Of a stretch of 64,000 bases of DNA, positions 45,092-54,238 are shown piece by piece. Position 1 is the first letter of the stretch, and each line of letters begins with the position of its first letter. Below the pieces are notes generated by a model. That model saw nothing but the letters and a program-made list of their open reading frames with translations, was not told where the DNA came from and did no database searches. Origin of the DNA: Ascidiaceihabitans donghaensis (GTDB lineage Bacteria; Pseudomonadota; Alphaproteobacteria; Rhodobacterales; Rhodobacteraceae); the NCBI RefSeq assembly GCF_900302465.1, contig NZ_OMOR01000001.1:992001-1056000 (forward strand), given 5' to 3'. Made by a program: the position numbers and the translations under genes.

Positions 45092-45189
45092 TGGCATATA
45101 TAAGGGTTCGCCGTCAAAGGAATTTGGAAAGGCTAAACATGGACATCGGCTTGAATTTGGGACAGGCTGAATCGAAATTGGAGAATGCC

Positions 45190-46080
45190 ATGAAAATCGC
45201 AACAGCTGCTTACCCTCTTGATGTGTTCGACCATTGGGATCAATACGTGTCCAAATTGACCGGATGGGTGAAAGAGGCCGCAGGCCAGGGCGCCGATTTG
45301 CTGGTGTTTCCCGAATACGCCGCCATGGAACTTGCGACGCTGGCGGGGATGAATGCGGCGGGCGATCTTGAGCAATCCATGCATGCTGTGTCAGAGCGGT
45401 TGCCTGATGCAGATGCCCTGCACGCCAAGCTTGCCACACAGTTTGATGTTCATATCCTTGCCGGATCGGCCCCGTCGTTTCATGCGCCGCGCCCGGAAAA
45501 CGGACGCCCCGTGAACCGCACCCGCCTGTTTACACCGCAAGGCGGCATTGGCGTGCAAGACAAGCAGATCATGACCCGTTTTGAGGCTGAGGTGTGGGAC
45601 GTCGTGCCGGGCAATGCGTTGCAAATTTTTGACACTGCATTAGGGAAAATCGGCGTGTTGATCTGCTATGACAGTGAATTCCCGTTGCTGGGTCGTGCTT
45701 TGTCGCAGGCCGACATCATCGTGGTGCCATCCGTGACGGAAGCCGCGTCAGGCTACTGGCGGGTGCGCATCGGGGCCATGGCGCGGGCATTGGAAAATCA
45801 GTGCATTACCGTGATGTCGTCGATTGTTGGTGGCGCGGACTGGAACGACGCGCTGGGCAGTACCATTGGCGCAGGTGGTGTGTTTTGTCCGCCCGATCGC
45901 GGATTTCCTGAAACAGGCGTTCTTGCGGTGGGGGAACTGAATGTGGCTGGATGGACCTACGCAGAAGTGGACTTGGCGCAGATTGCAGAGGTTCGTGCAG
46001 ATGGCGTGGTTTTGAACCGACGCGACTGGGATGCGCAGATTGGTCGTGACGCTGCGGTCACAAATACATCTTTGCAGTGA
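45190..46080 (+). CDS. Carbon-nitrogen hydrolase (nitrilase superfamily)
   Basis: A 296-residue amidase-like enzyme with the Glu-Lys-Cys triad: Glu42 in LLVFPEYAAME, Lys125 in VQDKQIMTRFE and Cys159 in GVLICYDSEFPLL. The conserved PSVTEAASGYWRVRIGAMARALENQ follows. It should hydrolyse an amide or carbamoyl group. The ATG at 45190 has GGAG six bases upstream; in-frame starts at 45091 and 45139 exist. Divergent from lysR. Substrate unknown. Confidence 0.85.
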   Translation: MKIATAAYPLDVFDHWDQYVSKLTGWVKEAAGQGADLLVFPEYAAMELATLAGMNAAGDLEQSMHAVSERLPDADALHAKLATQFDVHILAGSAPSFHAPRPENGRPVNRTRLFTPQGGIGVQDKQIMTRFEAEVWDVVPGNALQIFDTALGKIGVLICYDSEFPLLGRALSQADIIVVPSVTEAASGYWRVRIGAMARALENQCITVMSSIVGGADWNDALGSTIGAGGVFCPPDRGFPETGVLAVGELNVAGWTYAEVDLAQIAEVRADGVVLNRRDWDAQIGRDAAVTNTSLQ

Positions 46081-46162
46081 TTGAAGCCTTGAAACTGCGG
46101 TAAAAAGCGCTCATCTAGTGGCGCGTCCGCAGATGGCGGATAGATTCCATGTAGGAGAGACC

Positions 46163-46381
46163 ATGGCCAAGGAAGATACGCTCGAATTTCCCGGTGTCGT
46201 AAAGGAACTCCTGCCGAATGCGACGTTTCGGGTCGAGCTGGAAAACGGCCATGAGATCATCGCACATACGGCAGGCAAAATGCGCAAAAACCGCATTCGT
46301 GTTCTGGCAGGCGACAAGGTGCAAGTCGAAATGACGCCCTACGATCTGACTAAGGGTCGGATCAACTATCGCTTTAAGTAA
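46163..46381 (+). CDS. infA: Translation initiation factor IF-1
   Basis: A 72-residue S1/OB-fold protein binding the ribosomal A site during initiation: [23 protein letters not shown], then [20 protein letters not shown] and [25 protein letters not shown] precedes the ATG at 46163; the upstream in-frame ATG at 46118 is not used. It is the first gene of infA-maf-rng-yacG. Confidence 0.96.
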   Translation: MAKEDTLEFPGVVKELLPNATFRVELENGHEIIAHTAGKMRKNRIRVLAGDKVQVEMTPYDLTKGRINYRFK

Positions 46382-46389
46382 CAGCCCTT

Positions 46390-46968
46390 ATGGCTTTTAT
46401 CTTAGGTTCAGGAAGCCCCCGCCGCCTAGAGCTGCTGGGGCAAATTGGCGTTGTGCCTGATGCCGTTCGCGCACCTGACATCGACGAAACGCCGCTTAAG
46501 GCAGAATTACCGCGCCCCTATTGCAATCGCGTGACGGCGCAAAAGGTTGCGGCCGTCGAAGCAGACTTTGATGATATCGTTTTGTGCGCGGACACCACTG
46601 TCGCCTTGGGGCGTCGGATCATGGGCAAACCTGACGATGCCGCACAAGCTGCAGAATATTTGTGGAAATTATCGGGACGTCGTCACCGCGTCATTACATC
46701 CGTCGCAGTAAAGCGCGGCGACCGTGTTTGGCAAAAGGATGTTGTCAGCTCGGTGCGCGTGAAGGCGTTGTCCAACGTCGAGGTAAACGCATATCTGGCC
46801 ACCGGCGACTGGCAAGGCAAAGCCGGCGGCTATGCCATCCAAGGTCCCGCAGGTGCATTCATTCCGTGGATCAGCGGATCTTTCTCCGCCATCATGGGGT
46901 TGCCGGTCACTGAAACCGCGGGCCTTCTTATGGCTGCGGGATACCCTCTTTATAAGGAAGCGCCATGA
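46390..46968 (+). CDS. Maf-family nucleotide pyrophosphatase
   Basis: A 192-residue Maf/YhdE-type enzyme that hydrolyses nonstandard or canonical nucleoside triphosphates. The Maf signature [13 protein letters not shown] opens the protein. CADTTVALG holds the catalytic Asp, and [20 protein letters not shown] is the conserved C-terminal loop. It follows infA after eight bases and overlaps the RNase gene as ATGA. Confidence 0.92.
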   Translation: MAFILGSGSPRRLELLGQIGVVPDAVRAPDIDETPLKAELPRPYCNRVTAQKVAAVEADFDDIVLCADTTVALGRRIMGKPDDAAQAAEYLWKLSGRRHRVITSVAVKRGDRVWQKDVVSSVRVKALSNVEVNAYLATGDWQGKAGGYAIQGPAGAFIPWISGSFSAIMGLPVTETAGLLMAAGYPLYKEAP

Positions 46969-47984
46969 AAGGCCGCACGATTATTCTGGACCACTTAGGT
47001 GACCGCGAAGCCGCTGCATTGATGGTGGATGGCAAGCTGGACGATCTGTTGATTTCTGGCGACACTGCGGCCCCCGGCACGATCTATCGCGCTATCGCTG
47101 ACAAGCCGGTAAAAGGGCAAGGTGGCATGTTCTTGAAGACCCCTGATGGTCCTGCCTTTTTGCGGCAAGTCAAAGGGTTGGCGCCGGGCCAAAGCCTGCT
47201 TGTTCAGGTGTCGGGATACGCAGAGCCTGGCAAAGCCATTCCTGTCACTCAGAAAATCCTGTTCAAAAGCCGCTATGCGATCGTCACCCCGGGCGCTCCG
47301 GGGTTGAACATTTCCCGCAGCATCCGCGATGATGATCTACGGGACCAGCTGTTGGAAATTGCGCATGACGCGCTGGACGGGCGACAGGTTGGCTTGATCT
47401 TGCGGTCTTGTTGTGTGGATGCGGCGCCAGAAGACATTGCCGAAGACATTCTGGCGATGGTATCCCTTGCAGATGCTGTCATGGGCGACGATGGCAGCGG
47501 ACAAGCCACGCTAAGTGATGGCGACGGCCCGCATGTTCTTGCATGGCGCGACTGGGTTGCTCCGGCCGAGGTCGTCACCGAAGCGGGCGGATTTGAAGCC
47601 CATGGCGTGTTGGATGCTTTGGAGGACGCGACCGGCGCGTTCGTGTCTTTCGGGGCAGGGGGCATGTATATTGAGCCGACGCGTGCCCTGATTGCTGTGG
47701 ACGTGAACACCGGAAACGACGCTTCGCTTGCAGCAGGGATCAAAGCAAACATGGCGTGTGCCAGATTGTTGCCCACAGCATTGCGTGTTCGCGGTTTGGC
47801 AGGTCAGATCACGCTTGATTTGGCCCCTATGCCGAAAAAAGACCGGCGCGCGTTTGAAAACGCTTTGCGATCTTCGTTCAAGGCATGCGAGATCGAAACT
47901 GCGTTGGTTGGTTGGACGCCGCTGGGGCATTACGAACTGCAACGCAAGCGTGTCCGTCTGCCGCTGTCAGAGGTTCTGTCATGA
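46965..47984 (+). CDS. Ribonuclease E/G family protein, short form
   Basis: A 339-residue RNase E/G-like protein, much shorter than typical RNase G (about 490). The active-site core is recognisable: an S1-like N-terminal half ([20 protein letters not shown]), then [19 protein letters not shown] with the metal-binding Asp and the second Asp in QITLDLAPM. The usual C-terminal zinc-link is replaced. Short forms are normal downstream of maf in Rhodobacterales. It overlaps maf and yacG as ATGA on both ends. Confidence 0.85.
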   Translation: MKGRTIILDHLGDREAAALMVDGKLDDLLISGDTAAPGTIYRAIADKPVKGQGGMFLKTPDGPAFLRQVKGLAPGQSLLVQVSGYAEPGKAIPVTQKILFKSRYAIVTPGAPGLNISRSIRDDDLRDQLLEIAHDALDGRQVGLILRSCCVDAAPEDIAEDILAMVSLADAVMGDDGSGQATLSDGDGPHVLAWRDWVAPAEVVTEAGGFEAHGVLDALEDATGAFVSFGAGGMYIEPTRALIAVDVNTGNDASLAAGIKANMACARLLPTALRVRGLAGQITLDLAPMPKKDRRAFENALRSSFKACEIETALVGWTPLGHYELQRKRVRLPLSEVLS

Positions 47985-48163
47985 GCTGTCCGATTTGCGA
48001 TGCTGAAACGGCGAAAGACTATCGCCCGTTTTGCTCGCGTCGGTGCGCTGACGTAGATTTGGCGCGGTGGGTGAATGGATCTTATGCCGTGCCGTCCAAC
48101 GATTTGGAAGATATCGAGGCCGCAATTGACGCTGTGGATCAGACGCAACCGAAGCCACATTAA
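47981..48163 (+). CDS. yacG: DNA gyrase inhibitor YacG
   Basis: A 60-residue zinc protein: CPICDAETAKDYRPFCSRRCADVDLARW has the four Cys (CxxC and CxxxC) and the FCSxRC motif of YacG. In E. coli it inhibits gyrase. It is the last gene of the infA operon, and the tRNA-Phe gene starts 78 bases later. Confidence 0.9.
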   Translation: MSCPICDAETAKDYRPFCSRRCADVDLARWVNGSYAVPSNDLEDIEAAIDAVDQTQPKPH

Positions 48164-48241
48164 AAGAGTTGAAAAAGGTTCTGGACACCGCGCCCCAATG
48201 GTCCTAGAACCCGCTCACCCAAGCCTGCAAAGGCGTCCCGT

Positions 48242-48316
48242 GCCCGGGTAGCTCAGGGGTAGAGCAGTGGATTGAAAATCCTCGTGTCGGTGGTTCGATT
48301 CCGCCCCCGGGCACCA
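48242..48316 (+). tRNA. tRNA-Phe (GAA), site of island integration
   Basis: The acceptor stem pairs GCCCGGG (48242-48248) with CCCGGGC (48306-48312), a discriminator A and encoded CCA follow. D arm GCTC/GAGC, T arm GGTGG/CCGCC with TTCGATT. The anticodon GAA is at 48274-48276. The anticodon stem has one T-T mismatch. The 3' half is duplicated at 63116, so the integrated element recombined inside this gene and the gene remains complete. Confidence 0.95.
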
Positions 48317-48321
48317 TTTAA
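48271..48321 (+). repeat. attL-type direct repeat (3' half of tRNA-Phe)
   Basis: The 51 bases from the anticodon arm through the CCA and ATTTAA match 63116-63166 with one change (C at 48308 versus T at 63153). The identity marks the crossover region of the integrase. Confidence 0.9.
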
Positions 48322-48384
48322 CTCGTTGATAGTAATGCGATATTGCCTCCATGGGCTGCCGGCCGATGTTGTCATTCTCATGAT

Positions 48385-48404
48385 TGGGTGCCGTCTGGGT
48401 GCCG
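48385..48404 (+). promoter_or_regulatory. Candidate integrase arm site, left
   Basis: Two direct TGGGTGCC units, 11 bases apart start to start. A matching pair lies near the right end at 62965-62983. Position inside both ends of the element suits arm-type binding sites. Confidence 0.4.
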
Positions 48405-48562
48405 TTTTACGCTTCCTTCTCTGAATACTCCTTCAATTGTTTCGCATACTGTTAGCCGCTTGAGCTTATTCTCTTGATTGCTGAGCGAAACTGTTGGAGT
48501 GTCGATGGGAAATTCAACTATAAGAGGAGTGCGCCATTTCGGGCAAGCTCCAGTGGACAGTA

Positions 48563-49510
48563 ATGTTATTAGCAGAACAACTTGAAACCTTCTTGGGTAA
48601 TTTTAGTAGTCTATCGAGCCGAATACGCCATTTGAATTATGACACCGATTCACTTGGTGATCGCATTGACGTTCGCTGTAGTTATATTGCGTTCAGAGAC
48701 GGAAAACAGACATTCGACGAGTTTCTTGAGGTCTTGTATCATCAGATAGTCTCGTTCTGCTTACCTCGGTCTGAGATCACATCTGCTCACGACAGGATGA
48801 AACAGGCGCTTGCTGACAACGATACAGTTTTGGTCAATCAGGTTTCGACGCAATTGCATGAGCGTGCTCGCAGTCTCTTTATAAAGGCGAAAAAGGGTAG
48901 TCACAGGTCAGGAGAAGCTGGTGAAATCCTACTTTTCATTTTGGTTGAGTGGCTGCTTGAGGCACCGCAAATTGTTTCAAAGATGTATCTTAAGACCAAC
49001 AACAATATGCCAGTGCATGGCACTGACGGAATTCATGCCAAATTTGACGACAAAACGAAAAAGCTCCTTCTTTATTGGGGTGAGTCCAAGGCGCATAATT
49101 CTCTAGGAAACGCCTTCGGCAGCGCGATGAAATCGATCAAAGATTTCCTAGATGAGGGTGGTCAAGAGTTCGAAATTCCAATTGTGTCAAGTTTCTCTGA
49201 TTTCAACACTGCAAGCGAAGAGGCGAAAAAGGCTTTCATCAACTATCTCGATCCTTACAGCGAAGACTATAATCAATGTGTTACTGTTTTTGCTTGCCTG
49301 TTGGTTTTTGAATTTCCAACTAATGATAGTGAGCAGTCATTTGCAAAAGCCGTAAATAAAGCCGCTGATGAGTTTCTAAAGTCTCTTCCCAAGAAGCTGA
49401 AAGATCGCGAAATGGGAGATGTTCGGTTTGAGTTCTTTCTTGTTCCTGTGCCTTCGGCACAAGATTTTCGAGACAAATTTCAAAGTAGAATAGGTTGGCC
49501 CAATGATTGA
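48563..49510 (+). CDS. hamA: Hachiman defence protein HamA (DUF1837)
   Basis: A 315-residue protein with the DUF1837 pattern. In the middle, SGEAGEILLFILVEWLL is followed by MPVHGTDGIHAKF (Asp155) and LLLYWGESKAH (Glu174, Lys176), a D-ExK nuclease arrangement. HamA is the effector nuclease of Hachiman, held in check by the HamB helicase until phage DNA is sensed. Its stop overlaps hamB by eight bases. The first ATG is at 48563; an AGAGGAG ribosome site stands 34 bases upstream, so the true N terminus is uncertain. AT-rich compared with the chromosome. Confidence 0.88.
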   Translation: MLLAEQLETFLGNFSSLSSRIRHLNYDTDSLGDRIDVRCSYIAFRDGKQTFDEFLEVLYHQIVSFCLPRSEITSAHDRMKQALADNDTVLVNQVSTQLHERARSLFIKAKKGSHRSGEAGEILLFILVEWLLEAPQIVSKMYLKTNNNMPVHGTDGIHAKFDDKTKKLLLYWGESKAHNSLGNAFGSAMKSIKDFLDEGGQEFEIPIVSSFSDFNTASEEAKKAFINYLDPYSEDYNQCVTVFACLLVFEFPTNDSEQSFAKAVNKAADEFLKSLPKKLKDREMGDVRFEFFLVPVPSAQDFRDKFQSRIGWPND

Positions 49511-52043
49511 AGAGCTAGCTGAACGGATTTGGTCCAACCCAAAATTTCACAGTGATACGAGTAGCCTAAGAAACCTTGTTTTCTCAGATATGTTTGGGTT
49601 TGACGGAGTCGCTGCTCAGGACGGCGACCACGATAGGATGCTTCGTCGTTTAACTTCCAGCGCTCTGACGCTCGCGTGTTCGGAACGGTCTGAACTGCGC
49701 AAACGATCATATGAAATCGCGACTGGAATATCCGAGTACGCATCGCAGACGCACCCAGGTTCGGTATACGCCCTTGTGTTGGCATTGGGTCGTCTTGGAA
49801 ACTTTCCGGCGATGGAGTTTGCGAAGCGTCGTTATGAAGTCAGTGAATTTGCGTTACCCCAAAGAACAATTGCAGAAAACTCCACCCGCCGACAGAACAA
49901 CAGCGTGACGTTGGGTGGTCAAGATTTCTCACTAACAGATTTTCAGTTCGGGTTATGGAATAAACTGAGTTCCCAAGAGACTATCGGCATCTCTGCTCCC
50001 ACATCGGCAGGCAAGTCGTTTGTCTTGCAGTTCTACGCTAGAAAGCTCTTTGAAGAAGAGCAGATATCGTATTCAGCGATTTTGGTTCCTTCGCGAGCTT
50101 TGATTACACAGGTTTCTGAAGATGTCACTTCTTGGCTCATAAGTTCGGGCCTCGACGTTGAATTGATTACGACCCCTATACCTTCAGAAACTAAGTTGCC
50201 TTCCAAGGCTGTGTTCGTCGTTACACAAGAACGAATGCAGCTACTTTTGTCAGCCCACCCACACCTCTCGCCAGAGTTGCTAATTGTAGATGAGGCACAA
50301 AGTCTTGGCGACGGACCACGGGGTGTGTTGCTATCGTCGGTAATTGAAGAGAGTTTGAGACGGTTCGAAAAGTGTCAATTAGTTTTCGCTGGTCCCAATT
50401 TATCTTCTCCTGAAAAGCTCGCTCATGGCTTTGCTCGTGAGGCTGTGCCGGTATCTACCGACGAACCAACAGTTGCGCAGAACATTTTTCTCTTAGACAC
50501 CGGACTGAGTGATCCAAAATGTGCGAAAGTGTCCTTTTTGAGTGACGGCAAACCTATTGAAATTGGCGCTGTTGATTGCGATCAGCCACTGTTGGATCAC
50601 AAGTCAAAGCTGGTAAATTTAGGGCTTCGTCTTGGAGGGAATGGGCAAAGCCTCTTTTACGCGTATGGTCCAAGCGAATGCGAAGATATTGCATTCGGGC
50701 TGAGTGACGTAGAAGAGAAAGAACATACAGCTGTTCAGATCGAACTGTCCAAGTTCATTAAGGAAGCAGTGCACCCAGATTTCCAGTTGTCGTCGTTCGT
50801 GTTGCAAGGCGTTGGCTATCATTACGGAAGGCTACCTTCTCTCGTTCGAAAGGCGATCGAAGATGCTTTCAGCGAAGGCGTTTTAAGTTATTTGGTAACG
50901 ACAAGCACACTTCTTCAAGGCGTAAATCTTCCGGCCCGAAACCTATTCCTTCGTAACCCTCGTAAAGGTGATGAACCGATTTCGTCCGTTGATTTTTGGA
51001 ACCTTTCAGGACGTGCTGGACGTTTGGGCAAAGAGTTCTCCGGTAACATTTTCTTAATTGACTATGGGGCTTGGGAGTCAGATCCCCTTTCGGGAACTAG
51101 CGACCGTCAGGTGGAGCCAACTCTTCAATCTCATTTAGTGCGACAAGCGGACGCCCTAGTCGAATACATAAAAGATAAAGAACGCGTACCCGATCCTAGG
51201 GTACAAGATGAGTACGAAAACACTTTTGTCAAACTCGTCCAAGATCAGATGAAGGGTCGTCTGGCGGAAACCTTGACCAATGCAGGTTTGGAGGAAGGAA
51301 ATCGAACTCGAATTGCCCTAGAGCAATCCATATTGCGTGCGTTGGACGAAGTAGAGCTGGATGAAAAAACCATTTCATCTTCGCCTACGGTTTCCATTTA
51401 TCGACAACAATCTCTATTTGAGAGGATCGAAAAGAGCCTGAAATCCAAGGGACCTGATTATGTGATCCCGAAGCATCCTCGAGACCCCAATGCCTACTCA
51501 AGCTACATCGGTGTTTTGCACCGATGTCATCAGGCGGTTCTGAAGCTTCCAAAATCAGACAAGTCACCAAAATACTTCACCCAACTAATTCTGCGCTGGA
51601 TGCGAGGAAATCCACTCCCTTTGATTATTGATGCTAATCTCAAGTACAATAAAGACAATGGCATCAAGTCAAACACAGCAACCGTTATCAGAAAGACACT
51701 GTCGGAAATCGAAAATGATGTTCGCTTCAAATATGTCCGACTATTTTCCTGCTATAACGCTGTCCTTGAGGCTGCCCTCCGAAAACACGGCTACGAAGAC
51801 AACGTTAAGTCCATACCCTCTATCCCTCTTTATCTCGAAATGGGCGCGAGCTCGGTGACTATGATGAGTTTCATTGGTTTGGGGTTGTCTAGATTTACCT
51901 CTACCCAACTGCAAGAGTTGGCGAGGCGGGAGGATATGTCTCAGGATGAAGCGCGAATGTGGATAAGGCGTCAGAACATTGGAGCTCTGGACATTCCCTC
52001 TGCTTCAGCAAAGGAAATCAGAAGGCTTTTCCAAGCCGCCTAA
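49503..52043 (+). CDS. hamB: Hachiman defence helicase HamB
   Basis: An 846-residue superfamily 2, Ski2-like helicase. Q-motif TDFQFGLWNKL, Walker A APTSAGKS (165-172), motif II DEAQ (263-266), motif III FAGPNL (295-300), a late TTSTLLQGVNLPARN (466-480) and motif VI SGRAGRLGK (502-510) are in the usual order. The C-terminal third has no motif I know and probably contacts HamA. In Hachiman, HamB scans DNA and releases HamA. Translation is coupled to hamA by ATGATTGA. Confidence 0.9.
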   Translation: MIEELAERIWSNPKFHSDTSSLRNLVFSDMFGFDGVAAQDGDHDRMLRRLTSSALTLACSERSELRKRSYEIATGISEYASQTHPGSVYALVLALGRLGNFPAMEFAKRRYEVSEFALPQRTIAENSTRRQNNSVTLGGQDFSLTDFQFGLWNKLSSQETIGISAPTSAGKSFVLQFYARKLFEEEQISYSAILVPSRALITQVSEDVTSWLISSGLDVELITTPIPSETKLPSKAVFVVTQERMQLLLSAHPHLSPELLIVDEAQSLGDGPRGVLLSSVIEESLRRFEKCQLVFAGPNLSSPEKLAHGFAREAVPVSTDEPTVAQNIFLLDTGLSDPKCAKVSFLSDGKPIEIGAVDCDQPLLDHKSKLVNLGLRLGGNGQSLFYAYGPSECEDIAFGLSDVEEKEHTAVQIELSKFIKEAVHPDFQLSSFVLQGVGYHYGRLPSLVRKAIEDAFSEGVLSYLVTTSTLLQGVNLPARNLFLRNPRKGDEPISSVDFWNLSGRAGRLGKEFSGNIFLIDYGAWESDPLSGTSDRQVEPTLQSHLVRQADALVEYIKDKERVPDPRVQDEYENTFVKLVQDQMKGRLAETLTNAGLEEGNRTRIALEQSILRALDEVELDEKTISSSPTVSIYRQQSLFERIEKSLKSKGPDYVIPKHPRDPNAYSSYIGVLHRCHQAVLKLPKSDKSPKYFTQLILRWMRGNPLPLIIDANLKYNKDNGIKSNTATVIRKTLSEIENDVRFKYVRLFSCYNAVLEAALRKHGYEDNVKSIPSIPLYLEMGASSVTMMSFIGLGLSRFTSTQLQELARREDMSQDEARMWIRRQNIGALDIPSASAKEIRRLFQAA

Positions 52044-52072
52044 TCAAAATTCTTTGCTAGTTTCGTTTCTCG

Positions 52073-52273
52073 CTATCTTTCTAGCGCTACAACCGCTTCT
52101 TTGTGCGCCGCTGACCCTTTCACCCACTGCCAAGGTGTGCGTGGCTTGCGTGCCTTCGCCAGTTCTGGGTACGCCTTTGCGTCACTAACAGCAGCGCGCA
52201 GCTTTTCGCGGGCCTCGCGTGGGTCGATCTTGAGTTCTTCGCATAAGGTTTTCAGCGTGATGATGTCGGACAT
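52073..52273 (-). CDS. Small hypothetical protein
   Basis: A 66-residue basic protein on the strand opposite to hamB, starting 170 bases after that gene. It begins SDIITLKTLCEELKIDPREAREKLR, a helical stretch, and ends with a Lys-rich segment and TPWQWVKGS. AGGAGA lies before the ATG at 52273, strong for a random frame. The N terminus suggests a small helical DNA-binding protein, but this is a guess from composition. Confidence 0.6.
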   Translation of the reverse strand: MSDIITLKTLCEELKIDPREAREKLRAAVSDAKAYPELAKARKPRTPWQWVKGSAAHKEAVVALER

Positions 52274-52453
52274 GTCGATCTCCTAGGTTTCTGATGTAGA
52301 TCGATAAGACGAGGTTAGCAGGCATGTCAGGGACAACCCCACAACAATTTTCTAGAGCATACTGTCGTGTTGAATGTTGCACCTGTTGGGATGGTCAAGA
52401 ATATAAGAAAGCGATAACTGGGCGCTACGTAAACACGCCAAGGTGCACTCCTC

Positions 52454-53203
52454 GTGAAATTTGAAACCACACCATCATTTGAAAGCTATTTCGATCTGGC
52501 AGAGGCCAGCACTCAAATGGCTCTATCGTCGCACAGCGATGCCATGCGAATATTGGAGCAGATACATACAGTTTTTGTAACTGAATTGCCGTTGATCAGT
52601 GATGGCTGGGGGCCAAGCCAAGGTTTGCTTAACATATCATCATTGATGACATGGCTAACCTCAATACGTGTCGCAACAACTGGACACTCAGCGTCAGCTT
52701 TCCCACTGTTTCGGACATCCCTAGAGGCTGCCTGCTATGCATATAACATTTGGGCACAACCAGAGTTGGAGCAAGTCTGGTTAGAGAGAAATAGGGACGA
52801 CAAGGCGCATCGAAAATCAAGAAGAGCATTTACTTCGGCTGTAAAAGACGCTGCAAAGCACCTTGTTAAACGCTCTTTCGTATGGCCGGGAACAGAAGAC
52901 TGGATCAATACGGCATACAACCAATCAATAGATTTTGGTGCCCATCCCAATCCAAAATCAATCCTACCCGGCGTGAGAATTGACGATCAGCGTACCGATG
53001 GAATGGTTGGACTGAATTTGGCCGGGGTTTACGGTGGAGATTCATTTGAGGCGGAGCGGTTGCTAGTAGCCTCTATCGACTACGGACAACTAATATTGCT
53101 TGTCGCTGGTTGTGGTACTGAACAACCTAGTCAGAATATTTTTGACAGTCTCAATTTGATTAATGACAGCAAAGAAAAGTACGTGGCGGATAGGTTCTCT
53201 TAG
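52454..53203 (+). CDS. Hypothetical helical protein in defence cargo
   Basis: A 249-residue protein, mostly helical, no signal peptide. The recognisable part is TTGHSASAFPLFRTSLEAACYAYNIW (about residues 75-100), a pattern with a conserved RTxLEA seen in a number of uncharacterised island proteins. The rest, including EQVWLERNRDDKAHRKSRRAF, is unknown to me. It starts with GTG at 52454. Its place downstream of Hachiman suggests cargo; defence function is not shown. Confidence 0.55.
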   Translation: MKFETTPSFESYFDLAEASTQMALSSHSDAMRILEQIHTVFVTELPLISDGWGPSQGLLNISSLMTWLTSIRVATTGHSASAFPLFRTSLEAACYAYNIWAQPELEQVWLERNRDDKAHRKSRRAFTSAVKDAAKHLVKRSFVWPGTEDWINTAYNQSIDFGAHPNPKSILPGVRIDDQRTDGMVGLNLAGVYGGDSFEAERLLVASIDYGQLILLVAGCGTEQPSQNIFDSLNLINDSKEKYVADRFS

Positions 53204-53453
53204 TTTTCACCGTCCGAACAGCAGCCCTAACTAAGCCCTAGAACATACGGCTCTAAGCGCGCGTGGCCGCGTTACATTGAGCCAGAGGGCCTCGTGGCCG
53301 TGACGAACGACGTGTCGCGACGAAAACGCCGCTGACGCCAGTTCTGGCCCCTGTGCTCCGCGCAGACGACTAGTTATCTAGGAAATACCCTGACGCGCGC
53401 CACCGCTCGATCTTATTGCGCTGTTGCAACCGCAACCAGCAAAGGAGACCACA

Positions 53454-53684
53454 ATGGTCATTCGGGCAACATGGAAATTCAACGGGCAGGAGAAGGTCAT
53501 TCTTGGAAACTGGCACCGACTGTGGTGCCTGCTATTCGGTCCGCTTTACTATTTATTCAAGGGGATGTTCCTGTGGTCGATCTTGTCGCTGATCACAGCC
53601 AACGGTCTGTGGATCGGCTTTCCCCTGTACAACCGCGCCATCGTACTGCGCCACTTCCACCGCAAAGGTTGGGAGCAAAACTGA
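53454..53684 (+). CDS. Small membrane protein, DUF2628-like
   Basis: A 76-residue protein with two hydrophobic segments in the middle (WCLLFGPLYYLFKGMF and WSILSLITANGLWIGFPLYN). FGPLYYLFKGMF resembles the DUF2628 motif. AAAGGAGACCAC stands directly before the ATG at 53454, a very good ribosome site. Role unknown. Confidence 0.55.
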   Translation: MVIRATWKFNGQEKVILGNWHRLWCLLFGPLYYLFKGMFLWSILSLITANGLWIGFPLYNRAIVLRHFHRKGWEQN

Positions 53685-53836
53685 TGCCACAAGCGCGCAA
53701 CAAGGCGACACCCATTCACCCAAGCAGCACCCAAAACTTTGATGGTGATCTAACGTCAGTAAGTGCCAACGCCGCTTGGCCCATTCATCTGAGCGGACAG
53801 ATGCGAAAACGGCGCGATGGACACTCTAGCCGATGA
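53684..53836 (+). CDS. Possible 50-codon hypothetical gene
   Basis: The start overlaps the stop of the preceding gene by one base (TGATG), and the frame runs 50 codons. The product is polar, with no motif. The overlap is the only support, so it may be chance. Confidence 0.2.
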   Translation: MPQARNKATPIHPSSTQNFDGDLTSVSANAAWPIHLSGQMRKRRDGHSSR

Positions 53837-54107
53837 GTGAACCCACCCACACGGCACCCAAATCAGCTATTGCAGATCGTCGTGAATGCGGATCAATTGA
53901 AAAGACTCAGATATTTGGTTCCGCCTCACCTCCAACAGCCTGATCAATAGTCCGCGTGTCGGTCTCGGACGTGACTGCACGAACCTGAGGAGACCAAGGC
54001 AACATGTGACCACAGGGGGATGGGGGAGGCGTTTTTTTAACGGCGCACGCCTTATGGGCAGACAAGGGGTCATGCATACTTCCGAGAATTTCGGCTCCTA
54101 GCCGTTT

Positions 54108-54143
54108 CCAAGAACGCCAAGAACGCCAAGATCGCCAAGGGCG
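54108..54143 (+). repeat. Four iteron-like 9-bp repeats, candidate origin
   Basis: CCAAGAACG, CCAAGAACG, CCAAGATCG and CCAAGGGCG stand in tandem without gaps, next to the replication genes. Iterons of this kind mark replicon origins bound by a replication protein. Function is inferred. Confidence 0.55.
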
Positions 54144-54172
54144 TCATTCATGAACGTGACGAACTTGAGGAG

Positions 54173-54224
54173 TGAAGTGCGCCAAAATCATCAATGACGA
54201 TGTTGGCGTTCTTGGCGCACTTCA
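54173..54224. repeat. 13-bp inverted repeat next to the RepA-like gene end
   Basis: TGAAGTGCGCCAA (54173-54185) and TTGGCGCACTTCA (54212-54224) are perfect complements 26 bases apart. The segment between them ends in TTGGCG-TTC, echoing the iteron reversed. It may be part of the origin or a terminator for the minus-strand operon. Confidence 0.55.
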
Positions 54225-54238
54225 TATCCTACCTGTGG

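Larger units (their letters stand above)
53837..54238. other. Intergenic stretch downstream of the RepA-like gene
   Basis: No convincing gene in 402 bases. It contains a GGGGGATGGGGGAGGCG run near 54015, then iteron-like repeats at 54108-54143 and a long inverted repeat at 54173-54224, described separately. The rest is unremarkable. Confidence 0.6.
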
